From Spirochaetaceae bacterium (lineage in GTDB: Bacteria > Spirochaetota > Spirochaetia > Treponematales > Breznakiellaceae): DNA of 8,903 nucleotides. Below are positions 1-6,940 of the stretch, piece by piece. A program made the translations under genes and the position numbers. The stretch lies in contig JAITAE010000177.1 of the NCBI GenBank assembly GCA_031284295.1, forward strand, positions 1 through 8,903, given 5' to 3'. A model generated the notes under the pieces. It did no database searches. It saw nothing but the letters and a program-made list of their open reading frames with translations, and was not told where the DNA came from. Position 1 is the stretch's first letter. Each line of letters starts with the position of its first letter.

Positions 1-42
1 CCGATGGCTTTTATTTAAGCGGGCTTAGGTGTAGTATACGTT

Positions 43-1101
43 ATGAAGAAACGGAATGTTTTTTCTGTTGTGGCCGGAATGCTGGTATGCGGCTTTTTGC
101 TTGCGGTATCGGCCACGATTTTGATCATGATTTTTAACGCCCCTCCGTCCCGCACCCCCGTTGACACGGAAGGTGTGCGCATAGAAAGTGACGGACGGGC
201 CGTGATCGATATACAGGACGGTGAAAGCTCCATTGCGGCAGGCCGGCGGCTGTTCGAAGCGGGGATCATCAACAGTGTTTTGTTCTGGAATATCCTTTCC
301 CGGTTCGAGCGCGAGTACATCAAGGCCGGCGTCTACCAGATCGATCTGCCGGTAAGCCAGATCGCGCTCCATAAAATACTACAGAAGGGCCGGCAAAAAC
401 TTCTCCGTTTGATGGTACCGGAAGGCGCGACGCTGCGGAAAACGGCCGCAATACTGGAAGAGGAAGGGGTCTGTACGGCCGTGGACTTCCTGCGGGCCGC
501 GAGCAGCCGCGCTCTGCTCGATGAGTACCATGTTCCCGGTGAGACGATGGAAGGTTACCTTTACCCGGACACCTACCTGTTTCAGGCCAACTATCCGGCG
601 GAACGCGCTGTACGCAAGATGGCGGATACTTTTTTTAGCCGGCTTGATGAACTTGGTTTGGACGCGTATAGCCTCACGCCCGGCGAGCTGTATGAAAAAG
701 TAACGCTCGCTTCCATTATTGAGCGGGAGTACCGGGTTGCGGAGGAGGCCGCCGTAATTGCCGGGGTGTTCAAAAACCGTCTGGAAAGCGGTATGCGTCT
801 GGAATCCTGCGCGACAATCGAGTATATAATCACCGAAATTCAGGGAAAACCGCACCCCCGGCGGCTGTTTAACCGTGACGTTCAGATTCAAAATCCATAC
901 AACACGTATATACGTTCCGGTTTACCGCCCGGCCCCATAGCCGCGCCGGGCGCGGTAGCTTTGAAAGCCGCCTTTGCGCCGGAAGATAACGACTTTCTGT
1001 TCTTCCGGGTCGTTGATCCCGCGTCCGGGACGCATTACTTTTCAAAGACCTTCGATGAACACATAGAGGCGGGCGAACTTCTGGTAAAAGGAAACCGCTG
1101 A
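43..1101 (+). CDS. mltG: Endolytic murein transglycosylase MltG (YceG-like)
   Basis: This membrane-anchored lytic transglycosylase cuts nascent glycan strands in the periplasm and is thought to set the end of peptidoglycan chains. The 352-residue protein has a short basic N-terminus followed by one hydrophobic segment (about residues 7-31), giving an N-in anchor. A LysM-like region follows, then the YceG catalytic domain. Visible family motifs are EGYLYPDTY (170-178), LASIIERE with the expected catalytic Glu at 227, GVFKNRL (241-247), SCATIEY (255-261) and NPYNTY with SGLPPGPI (284-299). Length fits the family. The ATG at 43 is chosen because it directly precedes the anchor; the ribosome site is weak (AGGTG at 27-31, about 11 bases away). 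dnaG begins 3 bases after its stop, so the two are almost surely co-transcribed. Family assignment is firm; the glycan-chain role is from known homologues. Confidence 0.95.
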   Translation: MKKRNVFSVVAGMLVCGFLLAVSATILIMIFNAPPSRTPVDTEGVRIESDGRAVIDIQDGESSIAAGRRLFEAGIINSVLFWNILSRFEREYIKAGVYQIDLPVSQIALHKILQKGRQKLLRLMVPEGATLRKTAAILEEEGVCTAVDFLRAASSRALLDEYHVPGETMEGYLYPDTYLFQANYPAERAVRKMADTFFSRLDELGLDAYSLTPGELYEKVTLASIIEREYRVAEEAAVIAGVFKNRLESGMRLESCATIEYIITEIQGKPHPRRLFNRDVQIQNPYNTYIRSGLPPGPIAAPGAVALKAAFAPEDNDFLFFRVVDPASGTHYFSKTFDEHIEAGELLVKGNR

Positions 1102-1104
1102 GTC

Positions 1105-2895
1105 ATGGGGTTCATAGCCAAAGAGAGCATCACCGAACTGAGTAGCCGGCTGGACGCCGTTGCCGTTGTCGGAGACTATGTCAAACTAGAAAAAAAGAGC
1201 GGGCGCTGGTGGGGCCGCTGCCCCTTTCACAGCGAGAAAACACCGTCGTTCACTGTTGACCCTGAACGGAAAACATACTACTGTTTTGGCTGCCACGAGG
1301 GCGGCGACATTATCAGTTTTGTGATGGAGATGGACAAACTGAGCTTTCCGGAAGCGGTGGAATTGCTGGCAAAGCGTTTCGGCGTGCCGCTTATACTGGA
1401 TAATTCGGGTGTTCCGGTCAATACCGGCGAACTTGACAAGAAAAAGGATGACCTTGTAGACCTGTACCGGCGTGTAGCGGGGAGTTTTAGCTACATATTG
1501 ATGGAGACGCCGGAGGGCGGGGAGGCCCTGAACTATGTCAGGGGACGCGGTATTTCAGACGAATCGATAAGACGTTTCCGGCTGGGCTATGCGCCCGCAG
1601 ACCCGTTCTGGCTGTACCGGTTTCTGCTCGACAAAGGTTACTCGGCCCCTTTTTTGGCCGAAAGCGGACTATTTACAAAGGCGAATCCACATAGGGCCTT
1701 CTTTTCGGACCGGCTTATATTCCCGATAGCGGACAGGCAGGGGCGCATAGCCGCTTTTGGCGGCAGAATCCTTGGTGTAGACGGCCCAAAATACCTTAAT
1801 TCCGCAGAATCATTAATTTATAAGAAGAGGGATACATTATTTGCGTTGGATTTGGCCATGAATGAAATACGAAACAAGAAAGAAGTGATATTGGCGGAAG
1901 GATATATGGATGTGATTGCGCTACACGAAGCGGGAATTTGTAACGCGGTAGCCCCGCTGGGTACGGCCTTCACCGTGGAACAGGCGCGGTTGTTGGCGCG
2001 CTGGGTAGACAGGATAAAATTGCTGTTTGATAGCGACGCGGCGGGGCAGGCGGCCGCGGCAAAGGCGGTATTGACCTGCCGAAGCGCTGCCTGCCCCGCC
2101 TTTGTGATCAAACCGGAAGGCCCGGTGGAATTCAAAGATCCGGCTGACATTTTAAAAGATAGGGGCGCGGGGTACTTGCAACAATTTGTGAAACATAGTA
2201 TGATTGACTTTGAGTACCTGTTGGCCGAAAACAGGACCTCGGCGGACGATTCGGATTCCACGCGGAAAGCAAGGGCCGTTGCCTCTTTGTTTCCATTTTT
2301 AGACCTAATCGATTCTGAGGTTGAACGAGAGGCTTACTTTAGGAGGATAGCGGAGGTTTTTGGAACTGGTACGCAATCGGTACTACATGATTATAAAGTT
2401 TGGCACGATGGTGGATATAACGCACAAAAAAATCCTGAGGCGGCTGTAAGGCGCCCCATAAACATGAATGACGAGCTTTATCCGCTTACCGCGGTAGCGG
2501 TGAATTGCGAAACGGCCCCTTTTTTGTTTGCCAAACTGCGTTCCGCGATTCCAATTGAGGAATTTAATGACATTTACGCAAAAGAACTTTATGTAACGCT
2601 TGAGGAGTGTAACCGCGCCGGCAATATGAGTTTTGAAGCAGCTATAAACGGTATTTTAACCGAAGAGCTTAAACAATTCGTTGTTGAAAAGGCCGCAACG
2701 CGGGAATTTTCCGAAAAGCCGGAACATATAGTTGCCGACAGCATAAAAAAACTAAATGCAAAACGCCTTATGCGAAAACGAAATGAACTTATCGTAAAAA
2801 TGCGATCGGTAAAAAACAACGGAGCATCTATGGAAGATTTGATGCATGAAAAAATGTTCATTGACGCCGAGTTACAAGGCTTAAAGAGGGGTTAA
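1105..2895 (+). CDS. dnaG: DNA primase DnaG
   Basis: This primase makes the short RNA primers for lagging-strand replication, working with the DnaB helicase at the fork. The 596-residue protein shows all expected parts. The N-terminal CHC2 zinc finger has C39, H42, C60 and C63. The catalytic core holds the basic stretch [20 protein letters not shown] (201-220). The Toprim domain has EGYMDV (265-270, Glu265 and Asp269) and LLFDSDAAG (306-314, Asp309 and Asp311), which bind the catalytic metals. The C-terminal part, about 450-596, is poorly conserved and helical, as expected for the helicase-binding domain. The ATG at 1105 is 3 bases after the mltG stop with only a weak upstream AAGGAA, which suggests translational coupling. 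rpoD follows 4 bases after its stop. The first half is visibly richer in G+C than the last third. No broken motif is seen. Confidence 0.97.
   Translation: MGFIAKESITELSSRLDAVAVVGDYVKLEKKSGRWWGRCPFHSEKTPSFTVDPERKTYYCFGCHEGGDIISFVMEMDKLSFPEAVELLAKRFGVPLILDNSGVPVNTGELDKKKDDLVDLYRRVAGSFSYILMETPEGGEALNYVRGRGISDESIRRFRLGYAPADPFWLYRFLLDKGYSAPFLAESGLFTKANPHRAFFSDRLIFPIADRQGRIAAFGGRILGVDGPKYLNSAESLIYKKRDTLFALDLAMNEIRNKKEVILAEGYMDVIALHEAGICNAVAPLGTAFTVEQARLLARWVDRIKLLFDSDAAGQAAAAKAVLTCRSAACPAFVIKPEGPVEFKDPADILKDRGAGYLQQFVKHSMIDFEYLLAENRTSADDSDSTRKARAVASLFPFLDLIDSEVEREAYFRRIAEVFGTGTQSVLHDYKVWHDGGYNAQKNPEAAVRRPINMNDELYPLTAVAVNCETAPFLFAKLRSAIPIEEFNDIYAKELYVTLEECNRAGNMSFEAAINGILTEELKQFVVEKAATREFSEKPEHIVADSIKKLNAKRLMRKRNELIVKMRSVKNNGASMEDLMHEKMFIDAELQGLKRG
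2885..2891 (+). promoter_or_regulatory. Ribosome binding site of rpoD
   Basis: AGAGGGG lies 8 bases before the rpoD ATG and overlaps the last codons of dnaG. It is the strongest ribosome site in the mltG-dnaG-rpoD run and may allow more sigma factor than primase to be made from one mRNA. The sequence and spacing are seen; the effect on output is inferred. Confidence 0.7.
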
Positions 2896-2899
2896 TAAA

Positions 2900-4792
2900 A
2901 TGATAGAGGAAATACAAATTGCTCCTGTTAAAGAAAAAAACGTTTACAGCGTGGATGAAAGGCATGTAGATTTGAAGCTTGAAAACATGAATATGGACGT
3001 GAACGACATCGATAACATGGATGGCATTGCCGAAGAAGATGCCCGCGCCGATTCATTTTTGGAAAAACTTATTGAGTATGCAAGAATAAGAAATAACCGT
3101 ATCACGCATGATGACATGGAAGAATTCCTGCCGGAGAATGTTATCAACAATGCCGAAAAAATGGAACATATTTTTTCCGTCTTGGAATCCTCCAATATAG
3201 AACTGGAACGGGAAGAGGGCGGAGATGAGGAAGAAGTGCTTAAAGCCTTCATTAAAAACGTGTCTTCCGAAAAAAAACATTTACGCCGTTCAAACGACAA
3301 GGAAGCGACCATTGATGACCCGGTACGGCTCTACCTCAAGGAAATCGGGAAGGTTCATCTCCTTAACGGGGACCAGGAGAAAGAGCTTTCCAAAAAAATG
3401 GAAGAGGGCGGCAATATAATCAAGGACGTTATAAAACGATCCGGCATGATCATCACCGAATGTCACCGCATAGCGCAGAAGGCTTTTTCAAAAAAAGAAG
3501 CGAAAGACCTGCACGAAAAAACAAAAAAAGAGATAACCGAATTCATGACGGAGCGTCGCCGTCTTTATAACTTTTATAAAGAAAGCCTCCGCGTCATAGA
3601 TACCGACCTGAAAAAATATATCGAAGCAAAACGAAAGCTCATATCAAGGGGCATACGCGGTCCTGATATTTTTGGAGATCAGGACCTGATAAAACTCAGG
3701 TCGGGCCTGCTTGAATTAATAAAAGATATTGAGATACACCCGGAAGAGATAAACACCTTTTCCGACAAATTTGTGCAGGCTGCCAAAAAGATTAAACGTT
3801 TTCGCAAGGAACAGGATAGGATTGAAAAGCGGCTTCAGGTTACTTCAATGAAGGAATTGCGCGCGCTGGGACGGGGCCTTACGGTAAAGGAAGAGCGGGA
3901 ACATCTTGAAAATGAATTATCGCTCAGTTCCGATGAAATAAAGGAAAAAATCCAGCATATTCAACAGACGCAAAAACGGCTTGAACAACTTGAAGATGAA
4001 TTCGAAGAATCTTGCGATAATATCAACCTTATGGCGCGCGATATTAATTATGGGCGCAAGATGCTGAAAGACGCAAAGGACAAGCTTATTACGGCAAACT
4101 TGCGCCTTGTTGTATCTATCGCAAAAAAGTATACCAACCGCGGCCTTCATTTTTTTGACCTTGTACAGGAAGGCAATATCGGCCTTATCAAAGCTGTCGA
4201 AAAGTTTGAATATCAAAAAGGCTTTAAGTTTTCGACTTATGCTACGTGGTGGATACGCCAGGCCATAACACGTTCAATTTCCGATCAGGCGCGCACGATT
4301 CGCGTACCCGTGCACATGATAGAACAGATAAACAAGGTAAGCAGGGAGGCCCGTCAGCTGCTACAGTCTCTGGGACGCGAACCGACCGATGATGAAATTG
4401 CCGGAAAATTAGGCTGGACCGTGGTTCGTGTAAAAACCGTTAAAAATGTTGCGCGTGAGCCTATATCTCTTGAAACCCCAATCGGAGAGGAGGAAGATTC
4501 TCTGCTGGGAGACTTCATAGAGGATAAAGATGTCGAAAATCCGGCCAGCAAAACCGCGTTTACGCTGTTGCAGGAACGACTTTTCGGTGTACTGGCTACA
4601 CTGCCCAAGCGTGAACAAGAGGTTCTAAAGATGCGTTTCGGCCTGGATGACGGTTATTCGCTGACGCTTGAAGAGGTGGGGCTTTATTTTAATGTTACAC
4701 GTGAGCGTATCAGGCAGATAGAAGCAAAGGCCCTGCGCAGGCTGCGCCACCCTGTACGCAGCAGAAAACTCAAAGATTATTTGGATCATTAG
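2900..4792 (+). CDS. rpoD: Primary sigma factor RpoD (sigma-70, group 1)
   Basis: This is the housekeeping sigma factor that directs RNA polymerase to -10/-35 promoters. The 630-residue protein has an acidic N-terminus with a region 1.1-like helical domain (about 52-105), then region 1.2 ([13 protein letters not shown], 140-152). A long charged non-conserved insert (about 173-385) precedes region 2. Region 2 runs about 391-462 and includes [16 protein letters not shown] (396-411), the core-binding stretch [19 protein letters not shown] (418-436) and the -10 recognition helix with [15 protein letters not shown] (446-460). Region 3 is about 470-545. Region 4 (about 563-625) carries the -35 helix-turn-helix [20 protein letters not shown] (588-607) and ends in LKDYLDH. 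Presence of 1.1 and the long insert marks a group 1 factor rather than an alternative sigma. It is the last gene of the tight operon; a 222-base structured gap follows. Confidence 0.98.
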   Translation: MIEEIQIAPVKEKNVYSVDERHVDLKLENMNMDVNDIDNMDGIAEEDARADSFLEKLIEYARIRNNRITHDDMEEFLPENVINNAEKMEHIFSVLESSNIELEREEGGDEEEVLKAFIKNVSSEKKHLRRSNDKEATIDDPVRLYLKEIGKVHLLNGDQEKELSKKMEEGGNIIKDVIKRSGMIITECHRIAQKAFSKKEAKDLHEKTKKEITEFMTERRRLYNFYKESLRVIDTDLKKYIEAKRKLISRGIRGPDIFGDQDLIKLRSGLLELIKDIEIHPEEINTFSDKFVQAAKKIKRFRKEQDRIEKRLQVTSMKELRALGRGLTVKEEREHLENELSLSSDEIKEKIQHIQQTQKRLEQLEDEFEESCDNINLMARDINYGRKMLKDAKDKLITANLRLVVSIAKKYTNRGLHFFDLVQEGNIGLIKAVEKFEYQKGFKFSTYATWWIRQAITRSISDQARTIRVPVHMIEQINKVSREARQLLQSLGREPTDDEIAGKLGWTVVRVKTVKNVAREPISLETPIGEEEDSLLGDFIEDKDVENPASKTAFTLLQERLFGVLATLPKREQEVLKMRFGLDDGYSLTLEEVGLYFNVTRERIRQIEAKALRRLRHPVRSRKLKDYLDH

Positions 4793-4910
4793 GGGGAGGG
4801 GCCGGATGCGCGGCGCGGACACTTTCATGAAATACATTTTATTTCTGACAGTGGCGCGCCCATACCAATGGAGTTGTTTGGAAACTTCAGTTTCCGCGCC
4901 AACTTTCATT

Positions 4911-4951
4911 AAAAAACGCAGTTTTGTAAGGCTTTTAGCCTTTTAAACTGC
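4911..4951 (-). terminator. Intrinsic terminator-like hairpin reading on the - strand
   Basis: GCAGTTT (4918-4924) pairs with AAACTGC (4945-4951), and inside it AAGGCT (4928-4933) pairs with AGCCTT (4937-4942) around a TTT loop. On the + strand no T-run follows. On the - strand the stem is followed, after one base, by six T (the complement of A4911-A4916), the classic intrinsic terminator form. It would stop antisense transcription entering rpoD from the right. No - strand gene is visible just upstream for it to serve, so its role is uncertain; on the + strand it may simply act as an mRNA stem. Confidence 0.5.
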
Positions 4952-5002
4952 AAGACTGTGAGACAAGCAACCGGGTTGTCGAACAAGTCTAATATATTTT
5001 AT

Positions 5003-5009
5003 GGAGAGG
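5003..5009 (+). promoter_or_regulatory. Ribosome binding site that fixes the start of the zinc-ribbon gene
   Basis: GGAGAGG lies 5 bases before the ATG at 5015. The frame is open further upstream to a GTG at 4958, but that codon has no ribosome site and would put 19 extra unconserved-looking residues, encoded by the leader hairpins, before the coiled coil. The ATG at 5015 is therefore taken as the start. Confidence 0.8.
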
Positions 5010-5014
5010 ATACA

Positions 5015-5866
5015 ATGGCAACAGAAGAAATTTTTGAAAAACTGCGTTCACTGCAGGATGTACTCGCAAAAAAAATTGAATTGGAGCGTGATATCACCTA
5101 TATTCCAAAGATGCTTGTAACGCAGGAAGAACTGCTGCAACGTCTGAAAAAAGAATATATAGAAATGCATATTGAGCGCAGTGCCGCAAAAACAGCGGAA
5201 GCGGAATTAAAAAACCTTTTGTTCGAAGCGGAGAGTACGCGAGAAAAGGCGGAAAAACACATGGATGCGATAAGTACCCAGCGTGAATATGAAAATCTTG
5301 ACAAGGAAATTCATGACGCCTCTGAAAAAGAATCACAGTATCGCAAGGAAATAAAACAGAAGGAACAAAAGATGCGTGATCTTGACAGCGACATGGAGCA
5401 GAAAAAAGGGTTGATAGACCAGCAGGAGGCCGAGCTGTCGCAGGCCAAGTCGCGCGTAGAATCCGAACTTGCGGATCGTAAAAAACTTTTGGTAGAATTG
5501 GAAGCGGAAGAAAAAGAACTTACAAAAAATATGGATGAAGAACTGTTATTTAAGTTTGAACGTATCGTCAAAAAGAAGGGTGGAAACGGAATCGTAAGTA
5601 TAAAAGGCGGTGTCTGTTCAAGCTGTCATATGATTCTGCCGGTACAGTTTGCAAACAGTGTCCGAGGCGGCAAAGAAATTGTTTCATGTCCCTACTGCTC
5701 AAGCATTCTGTTTTACGAGGAATCTTCAGACGGTGAAGAAAATTATTTTGACGAGGATACCGCGGGCAGCCTGTCGGATCTTGAAGATTTGGACGATGAA
5801 GAATTTGTTGAAGATGAGTACGAAGAAGATGATGAAAAAGTAATGGATTACGAAGATTTATCTTAG
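5015..5866 (+). CDS. Coiled-coil protein with C4 zinc ribbon (CT398/HP0958-like)
   Basis: The 283-residue protein has a long charged helical N-terminal part (about 1-180) with heptad-like spacing, best read as an antiparallel coiled-coil hairpin. A C-terminal zinc ribbon has C201-x2-C204 and C225-x2-C228 in the contexts GGVCSSCHMILP and VSCPYCSSIL. A very acidic tail follows (235-283, 26 of 49 residues Asp or Glu). This architecture matches the family containing Chlamydia CT398 and Helicobacter HP0958 (FlgZ). Homologues there bind sigma-54; HP0958 also binds flagellin mRNA. A role as a sigma- or RNA-associated factor is therefore plausible here, and the position between rpoD and rnpB fits, but it is inference. 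No signal peptide or membrane segment is seen, so it is cytoplasmic. Its TAG stop shares its last base with the first base of the rnpB P1 helix. Confidence 0.9.
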   Translation: MATEEIFEKLRSLQDVLAKKIELERDITYIPKMLVTQEELLQRLKKEYIEMHIERSAAKTAEAELKNLLFEAESTREKAEKHMDAISTQREYENLDKEIHDASEKESQYRKEIKQKEQKMRDLDSDMEQKKGLIDQQEAELSQAKSRVESELADRKKLLVELEAEEKELTKNMDEELLFKFERIVKKKGGNGIVSIKGGVCSSCHMILPVQFANSVRGGKEIVSCPYCSSILFYEESSDGEENYFDEDTAGSLSDLEDLDDEEFVEDEYEEDDEKVMDYEDLS

Positions 5867-6278
5867 GCGATGAACCGCCGCCGCGTTGCCGCGGCGCCGC
5901 CGCGGCAACGAGGAAAGTCCGGGCTCCGCAGGGCATGATGCCGGCTAACGGCCGGGGACGCCGGCGTCCGGCACATGATGCCGGGCGCCGGCGCCACAGA
6001 CAGCGCAACAGAAAGTATACCGCCGTGTTTCCGCCGAGGCGGACGCACGGTAAGGGTGAAATGGCGGGGTAAGAGCCCGCCGCGGAATTGGCAACAATTC
6101 CGGCATGGCAAGCCTCATCAGGAGCAAAGCTAAACAGCGCTTGGGCTGCCCGCCCCTAAGCGCGGGTAGGCTGCATGGAAGCCGCCGGTAACGGCGGCTC
6201 AAGACAGATGGCGGCATCCTTTTTTTTGTGAGAGTATCCCAACAGAAAGGAACAGAATCCGGCTTACGGTTCATCGCC
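5866..6278 (+). ncRNA. rnpB: RNase P RNA, bacterial type A-like
   Basis: This is the catalytic RNA of RNase P, which with the RnpA protein removes 5' leaders from tRNA precursors. Both ends are set by a perfect 12-bp P1 helix (5866-5877 with 6267-6278). The 5' core GAGGAAAGTCCGGGCTCC (5910-5927) and 3' core ACAGAATCCGGCTTA (6252-6266) form the P4 region. GTAAGGGTGAAA and GGTAAGAGC in the middle are also canonical. The GGT that pairs with tRNA CCA lies at 6165-6167 in GGGTAGGCTGC. P3 is an unusually regular 12-bp stem (5884-5895 with 5899-5910). P12 is short (6084-6101) with a GCAA loop, and P18 (6181-6198) has a GTAA loop. An extra stem 6218-6228 with 6240-6250 lies where helix P19 occurs in some bacteria. 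The gene overlaps the upstream stop codon by one base, so co-transcription and processing are likely; I see no clear own promoter. Confidence 0.97.
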
Positions 6279-6284
6279 TTTTTT
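6267..6284 (+). terminator. rnpB 3' end: P1 strand followed by T6
   Basis: The 3' strand of helix P1 (6267-6278) is followed directly by six T (6279-6284). The stem partner lies about 400 bases upstream, so this is not an ordinary local hairpin. A T-run right after a GC-rich RNA strand at the mature 3' end of rnpB nevertheless suggests that transcription stops here with little trimming. The T-run is seen; termination is inferred. Confidence 0.45.
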
Positions 6285-6537
6285 ACCCCGGTGCGCAGGA
6301 TCCGTAAATCAAAGGCGCTTTGGCTGGTTTGATTCACGCATTCGAAGGAGCATCCGCGCAGCAAGTACACAAAATGTTTAAGAAACTCAGGCGTTACGCG
6401 CAAAAAACTTTTACATATTCCGGCCGAAGGAAAAACGGGAATAGTTTCTGAAGTGAATAGCCGGGATACAGGAAAATAGACCGGTAACGGCATGGAAATC
6501 CCCCATCCCCCCTGTTTGTAATGAAGAATGAAGAGTG

Positions 6538-6586
6538 GCCGCCGCTAGGCGGCTGAGGAGTCGTCCTTGAGAGAGCTTGCGGCGGC
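6538..6586. repeat. Inverted repeats with competing pairings
   Basis: GCCGCC (6538-6543) can pair with GGCGGC (6548-6553) around a GCTA loop, or as GCCGCCGC (6538-6545) with GCGGCGGC (6579-6586). The two foldings exclude each other. A small stem AGGA/TCCT (6556-6559 with 6564-6567) lies inside. The second arm ends five bases before the heptamer array. It may be part of the same repeat element; no T-run follows, so it is not a terminator. Confidence 0.5.
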
Positions 6587-6590
6587 AGTG

Positions 6591-6660
6591 GTTAGTGAAT
6601 AGTGAGTAGTGGTTAGTGGTTAGTGGTTAGTGGGTAGTGGTTAGTGGTTAGTGAGTAGTG
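6591..6660 (+). repeat. Tandem heptamer array, ten copies of NNTAGTG
   Basis: Ten head-to-tail 7-bp units fill exactly 70 bases. Six are GTTAGTG; the others are AATAGTG, AGTAGTG (twice) and GGTAGTG. TAGTG never varies and only the first two positions change. A partial copy (AGTG, 6587-6590) precedes it. Seven is not a multiple of three, and the array contains TAG in every frame, so it is not coding. It resembles the short tandem heptamer repeats found between genes in some bacterial genomes; copy number probably varies among strains. Confidence 0.9.
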
Positions 6661-6696
6661 AGGGGGGCTTGGTGTATTGCTGCCGTTTTGCATCAT

Positions 6697-6778
6697 CCGG
6701 CTAAGGCGGTAAGCGGCGCGTAGCGCGGCGGCGCAAACTCCGAAGCACAACGCAGCGCGTGAGCCAACCGCCTGCCGG
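6697..6778. repeat. GC-rich inverted repeat inside the heptamer-flanked segment
   Basis: CCGGC (6697-6701) plus AGGCGGT (6704-6710) is complementary to ACCGCCT (6767-6773) plus GCCGG (6774-6778), giving a 12-bp stem with a two-base bulge on the left side. The loop is about 56 bases of GC-rich sequence with further small palindromes such as the one around GCGCGTAGCGCG (6716-6727). It lies centrally between the direct and inverted heptamers and could be the core of one fold-back element. Confidence 0.55.
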
Positions 6779-6807
6779 CGGGATGGCTTGTGGATTATTC
6801 GCTTAAA

Positions 6808-6828
6808 CTACTATCACTAATCACTATA
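6808..6828 (-). repeat. Inverted copies of the heptamer (CACTANN)
   Basis: CACTAAT (6815-6821) and CACTATA (6822-6828) are on the opposite strand exact NNTAGTG units (ATTAGTG, TATAGTG). CTACTAT (6808-6814) is a degraded third unit in the same phase. Together with the direct array at 6591-6660 they bracket about 150 bases of GC-rich sequence with complementary ends, as in a small fold-back element. Confidence 0.65.
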
Positions 6829-6841
6829 TGGAGGGAAAGCC

Positions 6842-6940
6842 ATGAGTACGGCCCGGATACCCACACTGACACTTGCGCGTCACACACACTCTAGACAGTG
6901 TGCCTCACACACTCTAGACAGTGTGTCTCACACACTCTAG
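6842..6940 (+). CDS. Possible small ORF, 32 codons, running into the 23-bp repeats
   Basis: An ATG at 6842 is preceded by GGAGGG (6830-6835) with a 6-base gap, a good ribosome site. The frame reads 32 residues starting MSTARIPTLTLARH and ends at a TAG that lies inside the third 23-bp repeat. About half of it is therefore made by the repeat array, whose period of 23 changes the frame at each copy. It may be a chance ORF or the surviving start of a gene broken by repeat insertion. I do not recognise the peptide. Confidence 0.15.
   Translation: MSTARIPTLTLARHTHSRQCASHTLDSVSHTL

Larger units (their letters stand above)
4793..5014 (+). promoter_or_regulatory. Structured gap/leader between rpoD and the zinc-ribbon gene
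   Basis: This non-coding stretch is rich in inverted repeats. GGCGCGGA (4812-4819) is complementary to TCCGCGCC (4893-4900). Inside that span are a possible AT-rich hairpin (4829-4834 with 4840-4845) and a perfect small hairpin GGAAAC-TTCA-GTTTCC (4880-4895), which competes with the outer pairing. Next come the strong hairpin 4918-4951 and a further stem: AGACT (4953-4957) with AGTCT (4986-4990), containing GACAA (4962-4966) with TTGTC (4976-4980). The ribosome site of the next gene follows at 5003. ACTTTCAT occurs twice (4821-4828 and 4902-4909). I see no convincing -35/-10 pair. It could be a processed operon joint, a 5' leader or a regulatory RNA; I do not recognise a known riboswitch. Confidence 0.5.

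Noticed and set aside
1..42. Tail of an upstream gene (frame ending TAA at 16-18, or TAG at 25-27)
   Set aside because: Only five to eight codons are visible, too few to support a coding call, although a closely spaced upstream gene is likely.
4953..4990. tRNA-like fold before the zinc-ribbon gene
   Set aside because: Only two short nested stems; no anticodon arm, T-arm consensus or acceptor stem of tRNA size.
4958..5014. GTG start at 4958 for the zinc-ribbon protein
   Set aside because: No ribosome site there; the 19 added residues come from the leader stems. The ATG at 5015 has GGAGAGG five bases before it.
6181..6227. Intrinsic terminator formed by the P18 stem and the eight T in rnpB
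   Set aside because: The stem is P18 with a GNRA loop, separated from the T-run by the P2 strand; the T-run pairs in the extra stem, and the conserved 3' core lies beyond it.
5945..6493. Long open frame on the - strand (and another at 5568-6111) across the RNase P RNA gene
   Set aside because: It lies over a well-supported rnpB with all conserved cores; the peptide has no family look and the frame is a product of GC-rich RNA sequence.
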